NCBI RefSeq assembly: GCF_017316305.2
Contig: NZ_CP147250.1
Location: forward strand, 1,874,001-1,938,000
Reading direction: 5' to 3'
Source of the DNA: Enterococcus sp. DIV1094
GTDB taxonomy: Bacteria > Bacillota > Bacilli > Lactobacillales > Enterococcaceae
Length of the DNA: 64,000 nucleotides
Part shown: piece by piece, positions 53,663-61,564 of the stretch
Layout: each line of letters begins with the position of its first letter
Position numbering within the stretch: position 1 is the stretch's first letter
Translations under genes and position numbers: made by a program
The notes under the pieces: model-generated
The model's database searches: none
What the model was told of the DNA's origin: nothing
Seen by the model: the letters and a program-made list of their open reading frames with translations, nothing else

Positions 53663-54769
53663 TTATATTCGTGAAAGATACGTGCCAATCGGTTTTTGAT
53701 AATGCTCGCCTCGCCAAGTTCCTGTATTGAGATAGTCTGCGATCAAATAGCCGATATAAGGTCCGGTAGTCAAACCAGAAGAGCCTAAGCCGCTTGCAGC
53801 AATCAACGTTGGTTCTTCAGGCACAGGCGCAAAGAATGGCGCAAAATCAGAAGTGTACGCACGTGTGCCGACACGCATCGTGTGTGTCCATGTAGCAAGC
53901 TGATCAGAATCAGTCAAAAATGGTGCGGTATTTTGGATCAGTTGTTGATAAGCCGCTTCAGTTGGCGCGAGGTCCCATCTTGCATCATTTTCATGGGTGG
54001 CACCAACTAGTATTGTCCCATTATTGAATGGGATAAAATCGGCTTCACCTTCTAACATAGCGACAGGCCATTCTTGACTGTGTAAATAAGGCGTTTGAAA
54101 AACGATCAGTTGCCCTTTTTGGGGGCGAATATCTGCACAGATTCCGATCTCTTCAAGCAACGGTTTCAATGAAGGTCCAGGGGCTAAGATCACTCGGTCA
54201 AATGACTTGTGCCCAAAAGTACCAGACACGAGCCATTGGGTGGCTTTTTTGCGTAATTGGACACGTTCAGAGACAACTTGGACCCTTTTCTGTTCTAACC
54301 GTGCGGCAAGGTGAGACAGATAAGCGTGACCATCTAAACGGCCTCCGCCACTGACAAACAAGGAAGGAGTTGGTTTTAGCAAGGGAAGAGCCTTCGCTGT
54401 TTCCTCAGCACTCAATAGTGAAATATCACCAATTTCTGGTGCTTCCTTCTTTCGTTCTTCCGCAAGTGCGGCAAGGTCCTCCAAAGCTTCTTTTGTGCGA
54501 AAGATCAATGTACCTGATTGTTTATAGATAGAATCATCAAGTGCTAGATCTTGGATGAGCTTTGGGAAGAAAGCAGCGCCATCTTTTGCTAACTGATACC
54601 ACTGTTTATTTCGTCTTTTGGAAAGCCAAGGCGAGATGATCCCAGCACTTGCCCGAGTTGCTTGTCCTTCTTTTGCATCGAACAAGGTAACCTCAAATTT
54701 AGAGGTATCTAAATAATTTGCTAATGTCATACCGATGATACCACCACCGATAACAGCGATTTTTTCCAT
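53663..54769 (-). CDS. FAD-dependent oxidoreductase, DAO (glycine/D-amino-acid oxidase) family
   Basis: 368 residues. The N-terminal FAD-binding motif is IAVIGGGIIGMTLANYL (about 3-19) with an acidic residue after the second strand (LFDAKEGQ). RASAGIISPW (about 38) and GRLDGHAYLSHLAARLEQK (about 143) are typical of DadA or glycine-oxidase relatives. GLGSSGLTTGPYIGYLIADY (about 332-351) is the C-terminal FAD loop. It probably oxidises a secondary or D-amino acid; the substrate is unknown. AAGGAGG precedes ATG. It reads leftwards as a single gene and converges with the LysM gene. Confidence 0.9.
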   Translation of the reverse strand: MEKIAVIGGGIIGMTLANYLDTSKFEVTLFDAKEGQATRASAGIISPWLSKRRNKQWYQLAKDGAAFFPKLIQDLALDDSIYKQSGTLIFRTKEALEDLAALAEERKKEAPEIGDISLLSAEETAKALPLLKPTPSLFVSGGGRLDGHAYLSHLAARLEQKRVQVVSERVQLRKKATQWLVSGTFGHKSFDRVILAPGPSLKPLLEEIGICADIRPQKGQLIVFQTPYLHSQEWPVAMLEGEADFIPFNNGTILVGATHENDARWDLAPTEAAYQQLIQNTAPFLTDSDQLATWTHTMRVGTRAYTSDFAPFFAPVPEEPTLIAASGLGSSGLTTGPYIGYLIADYLNTGTWRGEHYQKPIGTYLSRI

Positions 54770-54887
54770 AAAAAAACCTCCTTTACGTATCTACCATCTC
54801 ATAGAATGTTAGAAGATACAATATTTTATCCGAGGATTTTATTCGCTTGAATACAAAATTTTGTGTTGAAAGCTAATCGTTGAAAAA
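54770..54887. other. Upstream region of the oxidoreductase gene
   Basis: AT-rich intergenic DNA with the expected minus-strand promoter; no strong motif was identified. Confidence 0.35.
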
Positions 54888-55070
54888 AATGAGAGTGAGA
54901 CAAAAATAAAATTCATTTTTGTTTCTAACATTAAAACCGAATAAACGGTGTTCCAGAAGCAACTCCTTCGGAAATAAGCCGAGAAACCCAAAAATTTGAA
55001 GAACGATTTTCGGGTTTCTCGGCTTATTTCTCGGAGCTGAACACTTCTGTCACAACCTCATTCGGAGTAT
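54888..55070. repeat. Enterococcal-type intergenic repeat with large hairpin
   Basis: It begins GAGTGAGACAAAAATAAAAT and ends with ACTTCTGTCACAACCTC, the look of dispersed intergenic repeats known from enterococcal genomes. Inside, GGAAATAAGCCGAGAAACCC (54978-54997) pairs with a complementary arm at about 55013-55034 (GGGTTTCTCGGCTTATTTC). The outer ATTTTTGTTTC/GACAAAAAT arms make a smaller hairpin that could also terminate the exporter transcript. Confidence 0.65.
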
Positions 55071-55074
55071 CGTT

Positions 55075-56457
55075 CTAATTTTGTTCTTGCTTAGGCTTTT
55101 GCATCATGTAACGGATAAATAGGAGCAAGCTGATGATCAATAAGCAAAGTAGGACACCTAAAGCCACTTTTGAACCGAGTGTAGTTGCGGCTTCATAACT
55201 ATTCGAACGATGGTCTTGGAAAAAGTTGATGATCACAGCAACTAGCGTAGTAGCGACAGCTCCGGAAAATTGTTGTAACGTATTGAATACAGCATTACCG
55301 TCTGATTGTAATTCCATTGATAAAGCATTCATCCCAGTTGTCATCATATTACTATAAGAAAGGCCGATACCGATCATATAGAAGAAGTGACAAGCAATCA
55401 AGAAGCCTAGTGATGCGTGGCCTAGTATCACGACAAGGACACTCCAACCCACCAATGAAAACAAGAGACCAATAAAAATCGGTTTTTTAGGTCCGTGTTG
55501 GTCGAGTAATTTCCCTGAGAAAGGAGATAAGAGAGCACCAATCGCTGCCCCTGGAAGCATCGCTAAACCTGCGACAAACGCATTGTTTCCTTGAACGATT
55601 TGGACAAAGTTCGGTAGGACAAAGGAAACACCAAGCAGTAAAAATTGATAAACTAAAAAACTAAATAAAAATAAGCGGAACGTGCGATTTTTAAAAATCT
55701 CTAGTCGGATCAAAGGGTGTGTGGCTTTTTTTGTTCGTTGATAGAAAAGCAAGAAGCCTAAAATAGCGATGACCAAGGACACCCAGCCAATCCAGTCTTT
55801 AAACATACTTAAAAACGTAAGGCTTCCACTAAACATCAGACAAACACCGAAGACACTAAGTAAATCTAGGCGACCAGTTTTCTCAACCGCAAATTTTGGA
55901 ATCGCATATAAGCCGATCCCAAGTGAAAGGAGCAATACTGGCAATAGAAAGAGGAAAATATGACTCCATGAGAAGTTAGCAGTCAAAATCCCACCATATG
56001 TTGGACCGATCGCTGGAGCAATCGCAGTTGTCAAAGTACCGAGTCCCATCATCGTGCCTCTTTTTCCCATAGGGGCAAAAGTCAAAATGATATGAAACAT
56101 CAAAGGCAAGGCGATCCCTGTCGCAGCCCCTTGGAGCACACGACCTAAGAGCAATAACAAGAAGGTAGGAGAAAAGTAATCGACCAACAAACCAGCAATA
56201 AATAGTAAATTAGAACTCAAGAAAAGTGTTCGGATACTAAAGTTTTTTGTCAGATAGGTCGAAAGGGGTACGATGATCGCAATCATCAACAAATAGATGG
56301 TCGTAACCCATTGTACCTGAGACGTACTGATTTGAAATTCTTGGATAAGTGTAGGGAAAGTCACGTTCATTGCGGTTTCAATCAAAACCCCAGAAAATGA
56401 CATGATCCCTGTGGCAAGTACTGCCGGAACTAACTGTAGTTGTTTTTCTTTTTGCAT
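55075..56457 (-). CDS. MFS drug exporter, DHA2 (EmrB/QacA-type) family
   Basis: 460 residues from the ATG at 56457. GAGGTG lies 7 bases upstream and itself contains a GTG that is less likely to be the start. About 14 membrane spans. Motif A-like and motif C elements are present (GRVLQGAATGIALPLMFHII, about 105-124; MGLGTLTTAIAPAIGPTYGG, about 138-157). Such proteins export drugs or toxic compounds with protons. Its transcript has a promoter, a 19-codon reading frame and a terminator before the start codon, suggesting control by attenuation (see separate entries). The substrate is unknown. Confidence 0.92.
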   Translation of the reverse strand: MQKEKQLQLVPAVLATGIMSFSGVLIETAMNVTFPTLIQEFQISTSQVQWVTTIYLLMIAIIVPLSTYLTKNFSIRTLFLSSNLLFIAGLLVDYFSPTFLLLLLGRVLQGAATGIALPLMFHIILTFAPMGKRGTMMGLGTLTTAIAPAIGPTYGGILTANFSWSHIFLFLLPVLLLSLGIGLYAIPKFAVEKTGRLDLLSVFGVCLMFSGSLTFLSMFKDWIGWVSLVIAILGFLLFYQRTKKATHPLIRLEIFKNRTFRLFLFSFLVYQFLLLGVSFVLPNFVQIVQGNNAFVAGLAMLPGAAIGALLSPFSGKLLDQHGPKKPIFIGLLFSLVGWSVLVVILGHASLGFLIACHFFYMIGIGLSYSNMMTTGMNALSMELQSDGNAVFNTLQQFSGAVATTLVAVIINFFQDHRSNSYEAATTLGSKVALGVLLCLLIISLLLFIRYMMQKPKQEQN

Positions 56458-56482
56458 GATTTTCACCTCTAATTTTCTCGTA

Positions 56483-56532
56483 AAAAAAGAGACAGATTTC
56501 TATTCTAAAATAGAAACCGCCTCTCTCTCGAC
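56483..56532 (-). terminator. Attenuator-type terminator in the leader of the MFS exporter
   Basis: On the minus strand GGTTTCTATT pairs with AATAGAAATC (loop TTAG), with GAGAG/CTCTC extending the stem, and TTTTTTT follows. It ends about 20 bp before the exporter's ribosome binding site, so full-length mRNA needs readthrough. A second small hairpin, ACACGCCTAGCGTGT (56531-56545), lies upstream. Confidence 0.8.
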
Positions 56533-56564
56533 ACGCTAGGCGTGTTATCTGTACGATTTATCAT
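56505..56564 (-). CDS. Putative 19-residue leader peptide of the MFS exporter
   Basis: On the minus strand ATG at 56564 opens the peptide MINRTDNTPSVSRERRFLF, ending at TAG (56505-56507), which lies in the loop of the attenuator terminator. The ATG is 8 bases after the -10, that is at or next to the expected transcription start, so translation would be leaderless. R-E-R (residues 13-15) matches the Arg/Lys-x-Arg/Lys pattern known to stall ribosomes with macrolides. Drug-stalled ribosomes could block the terminator stem. The reading frame is seen; its translation and function are inferred. Confidence 0.55.
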   Translation of the reverse strand: MINRTDNTPSVSRERRFLF

Positions 56565-56571
56565 TCGGCTT

Positions 56572-56601
56572 ATTCTAGCATAAGTCTAAAAATAGTGTCA
56601 A
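56572..56601 (-). promoter_or_regulatory. Promoter of the MFS exporter leader
   Basis: Minus-strand -35 TTGACA (56596-56601) and -10 TAGAAT (56572-56577), 18 bp apart, with TATGC before the -10 (extended -10 type). Confidence 0.8.
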
Positions 56602-56665
56602 CCAGATTAGCCAAGCGAATGTAAAAGAGTTATGATAGTAGTGAAGAACAAAACAAGGAGGGCTT

Positions 56666-57316
56666 ATGGAAAAAATCGAATGGCGAAAAAACGACCCTAG
56701 TTATCGTATGTCAAAGAAACCACAGCTACTGAAACTCCGTGCTAAAAACTTTTTTTGTATCAATGGAGTAGGTGATCCAAACGGGGAAGAATTCAAGCGT
56801 CGTATAGGCTGTTTATATGCTGTAAGTTATACGATCCGAATGGCACAAAAAAGTGGCTGGTTGATTCCTGATTATGCACCTTACACCGTTTATCCTTTAG
56901 AAGGTCATTGGGGGCTACAAGAAAAATTTTTGAATGAACCAGTGATGTTAAAGGAACATTTTTCTTATCAGTTGATGATCCAGCAACCGGATTTTGTTAC
57001 CTCTCAAGTGGCTTCAGAGGCGTTAACGCGAGCCGCAAGTAAAATCCCAGAAGATTTAGTGAGTCAACTTTTCTTCACGTCGATCGAAGAAGGCATGGTT
57101 GCGCAAATCTTACACGTTGGTCCATACGATGATGAACCAGAAACATTTGAAAAGCTGGATGTATTTCTTAAAGAAAAAGGCTATCACCGAACATCAAAAG
57201 AGCATAAAGAAATCTATATGAGTGATCCAAGAAGGGTTGCACCAGAAAAATTAAAAACGATTTTACGAGTGACCGTAGAACAAGACAAACCAGACGAAGT
57301 GTCAGAAATCAAATAA
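56666..57316 (+). CDS. GyrI-like small-molecule-binding protein
   Basis: 216 residues without a DNA-binding domain. It begins with a family-typical segment (RMSKKPQLLKLRAKNFFCIN, GVGDPNGEEFKRRIGCLYAV, about 14-52) and ends with the GyrI-like fold pattern (MVAQILHVGPYDDEPETF, about 149-166; KEIYMSDPRR, about 185). Proteins of this type bind small hydrophobic compounds, as the effector domain of BmrR or as free hydrolase-like proteins. It is divergent from the MFS exporter gene (200 bp between starts), so a shared drug-related role is plausible but unproven. AAGGAGGG precedes ATG. Confidence 0.85.
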   Translation: MEKIEWRKNDPSYRMSKKPQLLKLRAKNFFCINGVGDPNGEEFKRRIGCLYAVSYTIRMAQKSGWLIPDYAPYTVYPLEGHWGLQEKFLNEPVMLKEHFSYQLMIQQPDFVTSQVASEALTRAASKIPEDLVSQLFFTSIEEGMVAQILHVGPYDDEPETFEKLDVFLKEKGYHRTSKEHKEIYMSDPRRVAPEKLKTILRVTVEQDKPDEVSEIK

Positions 57317-57375
57317 ATGCAACCGATAGATTACTTGTTTTTTGCTATAATTAGATACGAAGAGGTGTTTTTTGT

Positions 57376-57831
57376 ATGAAAAAAAATCAACGACAATCAT
57401 TGATTCGCCAATTGATCACGGAACATGCGATCGGTACGCAAGAGGAATTATTGAATCATTTACAGATGAATGGTGTCAATGCAACTCAAGCAACGATCTC
57501 ACGAGATATCCGCGAATTGAAGCTCGTTAAGGTCCAAGATGAGAATAAACAGATAAGGTATGCGTTATTCAATCAACAAGCCGATTCTTTAATGGAAGAT
57601 CGCTTACGAAATGCGGTCAAACGTGAAGTCTTACGTATCCAACCCATCCAATTCATGATCGTGGTCTTGACTGAAAAAGATGGTGCGGACGTCGTGACGA
57701 ATTGGTTAGATGAAGTAAATTATCCAGAAGTCGCTGCAACGATTGCTGGGGTCGATACGTTCATTATTATTTGTCGAACAGAAGAAGAAGCTCAGTCTTT
57801 TGCCGAAAAATTAGAGCAAATGAGGGAATAG
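57376..57831 (+). CDS. argR: ArgR/AhrC-family regulator
   Basis: 151 residues, the standard length. The N-terminal winged helix has the family signature ATQATISRDIRELKLVKV (about 35-52). The C-terminal oligomerisation and arginine-binding domain follows (about 75-151). The usual GTIAGDDT motif reads ATIAGVDT (about 126-133), so one of the two conserved Asp is Val. It would repress or activate arginine genes, but the change may alter arginine response. Enterococci carry several ArgR paralogues, and which one this is cannot be told. AGAGGTG precedes ATG. No arginine pathway gene is nearby. Confidence 0.92.
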   Translation: MKKNQRQSLIRQLITEHAIGTQEELLNHLQMNGVNATQATISRDIRELKLVKVQDENKQIRYALFNQQADSLMEDRLRNAVKREVLRIQPIQFMIVVLTEKDGADVVTNWLDEVNYPEVAATIAGVDTFIIICRTEEEAQSFAEKLEQMRE

Positions 57832-58023
57832 GTTCGCTTTTTTATCTAGTCATCAATGGAAGCGCTAAACAAACAGGTAGTTGTTTAGATACTACGAAAC
57901 GGTAGGAGTGCTGGACTTAATGGTAGGTAATTTGATCGAACGATCTCGGAATAAGTCGTAGCATCCCAAAGTGCCAATCAATTTGAACAACTAGACAGTG
58001 AAAGAGAGGCGAACGAGCCAGTG
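57832..58023. other. Intergenic region
   Basis: About 190 bp with a small inverted repeat (CTAAACAA/TTGTTTAG, 57865-57888) and no T tract; no gene seen. Confidence 0.35.
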
Positions 58024-58227
58024 ATGACAAACATGATCATTTTCTTGACCATTTTAGTTTACGGCGTCAATTTCTTGGCGTTTATGTATATTAAAATAAA
58101 AGAAATCAAAAATTATTTAGAAAAAATAGCCATCTATTTTGGTGTGAATATGACGTTGTTATTCACAAGTAGTATTTTCTTATTTTTCGGGAAGATCGTC
58201 GAAGACGGAATCCTGTTGATCGAGTGA
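58024..58227 (+). CDS. Small membrane protein of unknown function
   Basis: 67 residues from an ATG that directly follows a GTG, with AGAGAGG about 13-15 bases upstream. Two membrane spans (about 4-22 and 39-58) are separated by a charged loop (KIKEIKNYLEK). No family was recognised. It ends just before a shared terminator. Low-complexity hydrophobic composition makes the gene call moderate. Confidence 0.5.
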   Translation: MTNMIIFLTILVYGVNFLAFMYIKIKEIKNYLEKIAIYFGVNMTLLFTSSIFLFFGKIVEDGILLIE

Positions 58228-58235
58228 TCCACAAA

Positions 58236-58277
58236 AAAACTGATGCCCACTACGTTGGAGGCATCAGTTTTTGCTTT
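58236..58277. terminator. Bidirectional terminator
   Basis: AAACTGATGCC pairs perfectly with GGCATCAGTTT, with A and T tracts on either side. It serves the small membrane protein gene and the convergent Mn catalase gene. Confidence 0.88.
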
Positions 58278-58281
58278 TCGT

Positions 58282-59109
58282 TTATTTTTTTGGAGGTGTA
58301 CCGTACATTTTAGGCGTTACTGGTTTTAATTTAGGTGCTTCGCCTTCAATTTTAGGTTCTTTCAACCATTGATATTCTCCTTCACCATCTAGCGCTTTGC
58401 CTTTTGCCCAAGAGCCTTCGCTACTTTCGTCACCTTCTGAAAGGTTATAGAAATCATAGGCAATGTCTTTACGTTCTTCTTCTCTTGGGAAGGTTGTAGG
58501 AACAAGGATACCGCCTTCAGTTTCTTCTAATTCTTTTACAGCAGCTGCCCAAAGATTTTGGTGATAGCTGTCTCTAGCTAATAAAACTGAAAGTAAGTCT
58601 TTTACGCCACGATCATCGATCATTTCGTAAATACGAGCGACTTGTAGTCTTCCTTGAGATTCAGCATTCAAGTTGGCACGGAAATCAGCAAGTAAGTTCC
58701 CACTAGCAATAATATAGCCACCACTCCAAGGATTACCTACACTATCCGCAGGACGTGGTCCTAAGCCAGCTACGATAGCATGTTGAGGATTCATACCGGA
58801 AATGATCGCACCGATCGTTGGGTCTTTTTTCATTGCTTCTTCTTGATCTTCAACAGGTGCATCTTCGAGTAAGCGAGCAACCATCGTCGCTAACATTTCA
58901 ACGTGTCCAAGTTCTTCTGTCGCAATGTCCATTAACATATCTTTATATTTTTCTTCCCCACGACAACTCCAACCTTGGAAAAGGTATTGCATCGCTACAC
59001 TCATTTCACCATATTGTCCGCCAATCAATTCTTGTAAATATTTTGCGATTAATGGATTCGGACGATCTGGTTTTGCCTCAAACTGTAATTCTTTTTGGTG
59101 TCTAAACAT
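58282..59109 (-). CDS. Manganese catalase
   Basis: 275 residues from the ATG at 59109 preceded by AGGAGGAG; a TTG codon just before is not needed. It has a ferritin-like four-helix fold with dinuclear Mn. Ligand-bearing motifs: GGQYGEMSVAMQYLFQGW (about 30-47), ATEELGHVEMLATMVARL (about 65-82), and the later Glu and His in the AESQGRLQVARIYEMIDD and ARDSYHQNLWAAAVKELEE helices (about 150-190). It breaks down hydrogen peroxide without haem, useful in bacteria that do not make haem. A cre-like site lies about 65 bp upstream. Confidence 0.94.
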   Translation of the reverse strand: MFRHQKELQFEAKPDRPNPLIAKYLQELIGGQYGEMSVAMQYLFQGWSCRGEEKYKDMLMDIATEELGHVEMLATMVARLLEDAPVEDQEEAMKKDPTIGAIISGMNPQHAIVAGLGPRPADSVGNPWSGGYIIASGNLLADFRANLNAESQGRLQVARIYEMIDDRGVKDLLSVLLARDSYHQNLWAAAVKELEETEGGILVPTTFPREEERKDIAYDFYNLSEGDESSEGSWAKGKALDGEGEYQWLKEPKIEGEAPKLKPVTPKMYGTPPKK

Positions 59110-59498
59110 CAAATCTCCTCCTAATCATTTTTTAATACATTACTATTGTTATATGGAATAGAAAAAAATTCAAAGGAAACGCTCTGATTATCAAAAATAA
59201 TTTATAAACGTTGATTTAACAATGTTTTATTCTGTGAGCTTGAGTCGGTCAAAAGAAAAAGAATGAAGCAAATCGACGAAATAGCTTTTGTCCAAAAATG
59301 AAAAAGAATGTTTGTTTCCAATTGTATTCTCATTTTATTGACGGAAAGTAAGTAAGGGGATTTTCGTCACGAGGTACTACTTTCTGTTTTTATAATCTTA
59401 CTGCTCAGGTCAGAACGCTTTTCTCACGACCTATTGTTACTTGTAGAATGTTTGCTTCTTTGATATGGTTAGTACAAGAAAAACATCGGAGGTATATC
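59110..59498. other. Divergent region between Mn catalase and the two-component genes
   Basis: About 390 bp with no gene. AGGAAACGCTCTGA (59174-59187) matches a catabolite-responsive element at 12 of 14 informative positions and could control the catalase gene. GGAGG (59488-59492) serves the response regulator. Confidence 0.4.
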
Positions 59499-60173
59499 AT
59501 GGCTAAAATTATGGTAGTAGAAGATGAAGAGATCATTCGTCAGCTGATTATGGAAGAGTTGGAGAAATGGCAATTTGAAACGTATGGAACATCAGATTTC
59601 AATCAGGTTTTTGCTGATTTTGAAAAAGAAGAACCGCAGCTTGTTCTGTTAGATATCAATCTACCCGTTTTTGATGGTTATTATTGGTGTCAAAAAATTC
59701 GTGAGATCTCTAAAGTACCGATCATTTTTATTTCAAGTCGTAATACCAATATGGATATGATCATGGCAATGAATATGGGGGCGGATGATTTTGTGACGAA
59801 GCCGTTCCAAATCGATGTCTTGATTGCTAAAATCAATGCTTTGTTACGTCGTTCATACAATTATGGTGAGTTGTCGAGTGAGATGATGACACATAATGGC
59901 ATCACATTGAATGTTGATAACGGCAGTATGGAGATCAATGGCGAAATGATCGATTTGAGTAAAAATGAGTATCGCCTGTTATTCATTCTAATGAAGCAAC
60001 ACGGCAAGATTTTGACTCGCGAAAAATTATTGCGTGCATTATGGGATGATGAACGGTTTGTTGATGACAATACATTGACGGTCAACATCAATCGTTTGCG
60101 TCGTAAGATCGAACAAGCAGGTATCACCGGCTATATCGAAACAAAAGTCGGCCAGGGGTATATCGTTCCCTGA
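59499..60173 (+). CDS. OmpR-family response regulator, BceR-like
   Basis: 224 residues from the ATG at 59499, with GGAGG six bases upstream. The phospho-acceptor Asp is in LVLLDINLPVFDG (about 52), conserved Lys in DFVTKPFQIDV (about 101), and a winged-helix domain follows (about 128-224). Together with the kinase 17 bp downstream it looks like a BceRS/GraRS-type pair that responds to cell-wall antibiotics. The matching BceAB-type transporter is not next to it. Confidence 0.93.
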   Translation: MAKIMVVEDEEIIRQLIMEELEKWQFETYGTSDFNQVFADFEKEEPQLVLLDINLPVFDGYYWCQKIREISKVPIIFISSRNTNMDMIMAMNMGADDFVTKPFQIDVLIAKINALLRRSYNYGELSSEMMTHNGITLNVDNGSMEINGEMIDLSKNEYRLLFILMKQHGKILTREKLLRALWDDERFVDDNTLTVNINRLRRKIEQAGITGYIETKVGQGYIVP

Positions 60174-60190
60174 AAGGATGAAAGATAACT

Positions 60191-61216
60191 ATGAATTTTT
60201 TTAAGTATTTGAAAGATCAATGGTCGCTGATCGTTGGCTGGGTATTTTTCATTTTGTTGACGATTTTTGTCATGTGGTTAGCCCCTAATATCACAGTAGA
60301 CTGGGCTACGATTGCATACCTAGCTTTGATCGAAGGTGTCTTTTTACTCTTTTTCTTGCTTGTCAGTTATTTAAGTAAACGTAGATGGTGGGCGAAATTG
60401 TCGAATCTGCAAAAAATTTCCCCTTTACAAAATTATTTGGATGGTGGACATACGGAAGAAGAAAAATTGGTGGAGGCTTATATCAATCAGCTGATACGTG
60501 AACATCAGGAAGTGATGCAAGAAGCCATCACGAATCAACAAGATCAAAAAGATTATATCGACTCATGGGTCCACGAAATCAAAGTTCCCGTAGCAGCTTC
60601 AGAATTACTGTTACGCTCGATTGAGTTTGATATTGACGATCAAAAGTATACGCTGTTAGAAAACGAGTTGTCTAAAATCGATGAGTATGTCGAACAAGTA
60701 TTGTATTATGCTCGCTTGGATAGTTTTTCAAGGGACTATTTGATTCAAGAATACAGTATCAAGAGCATCATCCAACCGGTCATTCGTAGCCAAGCAAATT
60801 ATTTTATCCAAAAGAAGATACGCTATGAAGTAATCGGTGAAGACCAAACGATTTTAACGGATTCGAAATGGGTAGCGTTTATTTTTAAACAAATTCTTAG
60901 CAATGCTATCAAGTATACGCCAGATGAAGGTGAGATCAAATTGTTGATCGAGAAAACCCCAAAAGGCGTAAACTTTTCTGTCAAAGATTCAGGGATCGGT
61001 ATCCCAAAAGAAGATGTTGGACGGATTTTCGACAAAGGATTTACGGGGGCGAATGGTCGTCTGAGCAAAACACATTCTACTGGCTTAGGCTTGTACCTTG
61101 CTAAAAATCTGGCTGAAAAACTCGGGATCACGCTCACTGTTGATTCGATCGAGGGAGAAGGAACGACGATGACTTTATTTTTCCCTATCTTGAGTTTTTA
61201 CCAAGAAGAGCGTTAA
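60191..61216 (+). CDS. Intramembrane-sensing histidine kinase, BceS-like
   Basis: 341 residues. Two membrane spans close together at the N-terminus (about 13-34 and 39-61) with almost no outside loop, the mark of intramembrane-sensing kinases such as BceS and GraS. The phospho-His is in DSWVHEIKVPVAASELLL (about 125-142). The N-box is FKQILSNAIKYTPDEGE (about 235) and the G-box is STGLGLYLAKNLAEKLG (about 297). Such kinases usually sense through a partner ABC transporter, here missing nearby. Followed by a terminator-like hairpin 150 bp downstream. Confidence 0.93.
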   Translation: MNFFKYLKDQWSLIVGWVFFILLTIFVMWLAPNITVDWATIAYLALIEGVFLLFFLLVSYLSKRRWWAKLSNLQKISPLQNYLDGGHTEEEKLVEAYINQLIREHQEVMQEAITNQQDQKDYIDSWVHEIKVPVAASELLLRSIEFDIDDQKYTLLENELSKIDEYVEQVLYYARLDSFSRDYLIQEYSIKSIIQPVIRSQANYFIQKKIRYEVIGEDQTILTDSKWVAFIFKQILSNAIKYTPDEGEIKLLIEKTPKGVNFSVKDSGIGIPKEDVGRIFDKGFTGANGRLSKTHSTGLGLYLAKNLAEKLGITLTVDSIEGEGTTMTLFFPILSFYQEER

Positions 61217-61364
61217 AATCAAGGAGATTTTCATACTTGTTTCTGAAGTCAGTCTATGAAACATTTTTAGCGACGAAAGATAGACTTCTTTTGCCCATGG
61301 AGATCATAGCGACTCTACTTACAATAAGCGAATGATTTAAAAAATTTTAATGTCGAATGTATTT
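61217..61364. other. Intergenic region after the BceS-like kinase gene
   Basis: AT-rich, no gene seen, up to a long hairpin. Confidence 0.35.
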
Positions 61365-61412
61365 GCCATTGCTCGAAAATCGGCTGATTTTCGGAGCAGT
61401 GGCTGATTTTTG
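61365..61412 (+). terminator. Long hairpin with T-rich tail
   Basis: GCCATTGCTC-GAAAATC pairs with GATTTTC-GGAGCAGTGGC with a mismatch or two, then TGATTTTTG. It probably terminates the two-component operon. Confidence 0.65.
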
Positions 61413-61504
61413 CTTATTGGTTTCTTAGTGTCTGCTCACACTTCAGAGAACTGTTGATGAAGTTAAGTTAGAAAAAAGTGAGAAATAAAAAATAACTCTT
61501 GTGT

Positions 61505-61518
61505 TGTTAACGTTTTCG
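61505..61518 (+). promoter_or_regulatory. Catabolite-responsive element (cre) candidate
   Basis: TGTTAACGTTTTCG fits TGNNANCGNTNNCA except for the last base. It lies 47 bp before the sugar transporter start, so CcpA control is likely. Confidence 0.6.
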
Positions 61519-61564
61519 TTGATATGTTCTATAACATGTGACATTGAAAAGAAGGAGAATGGTT

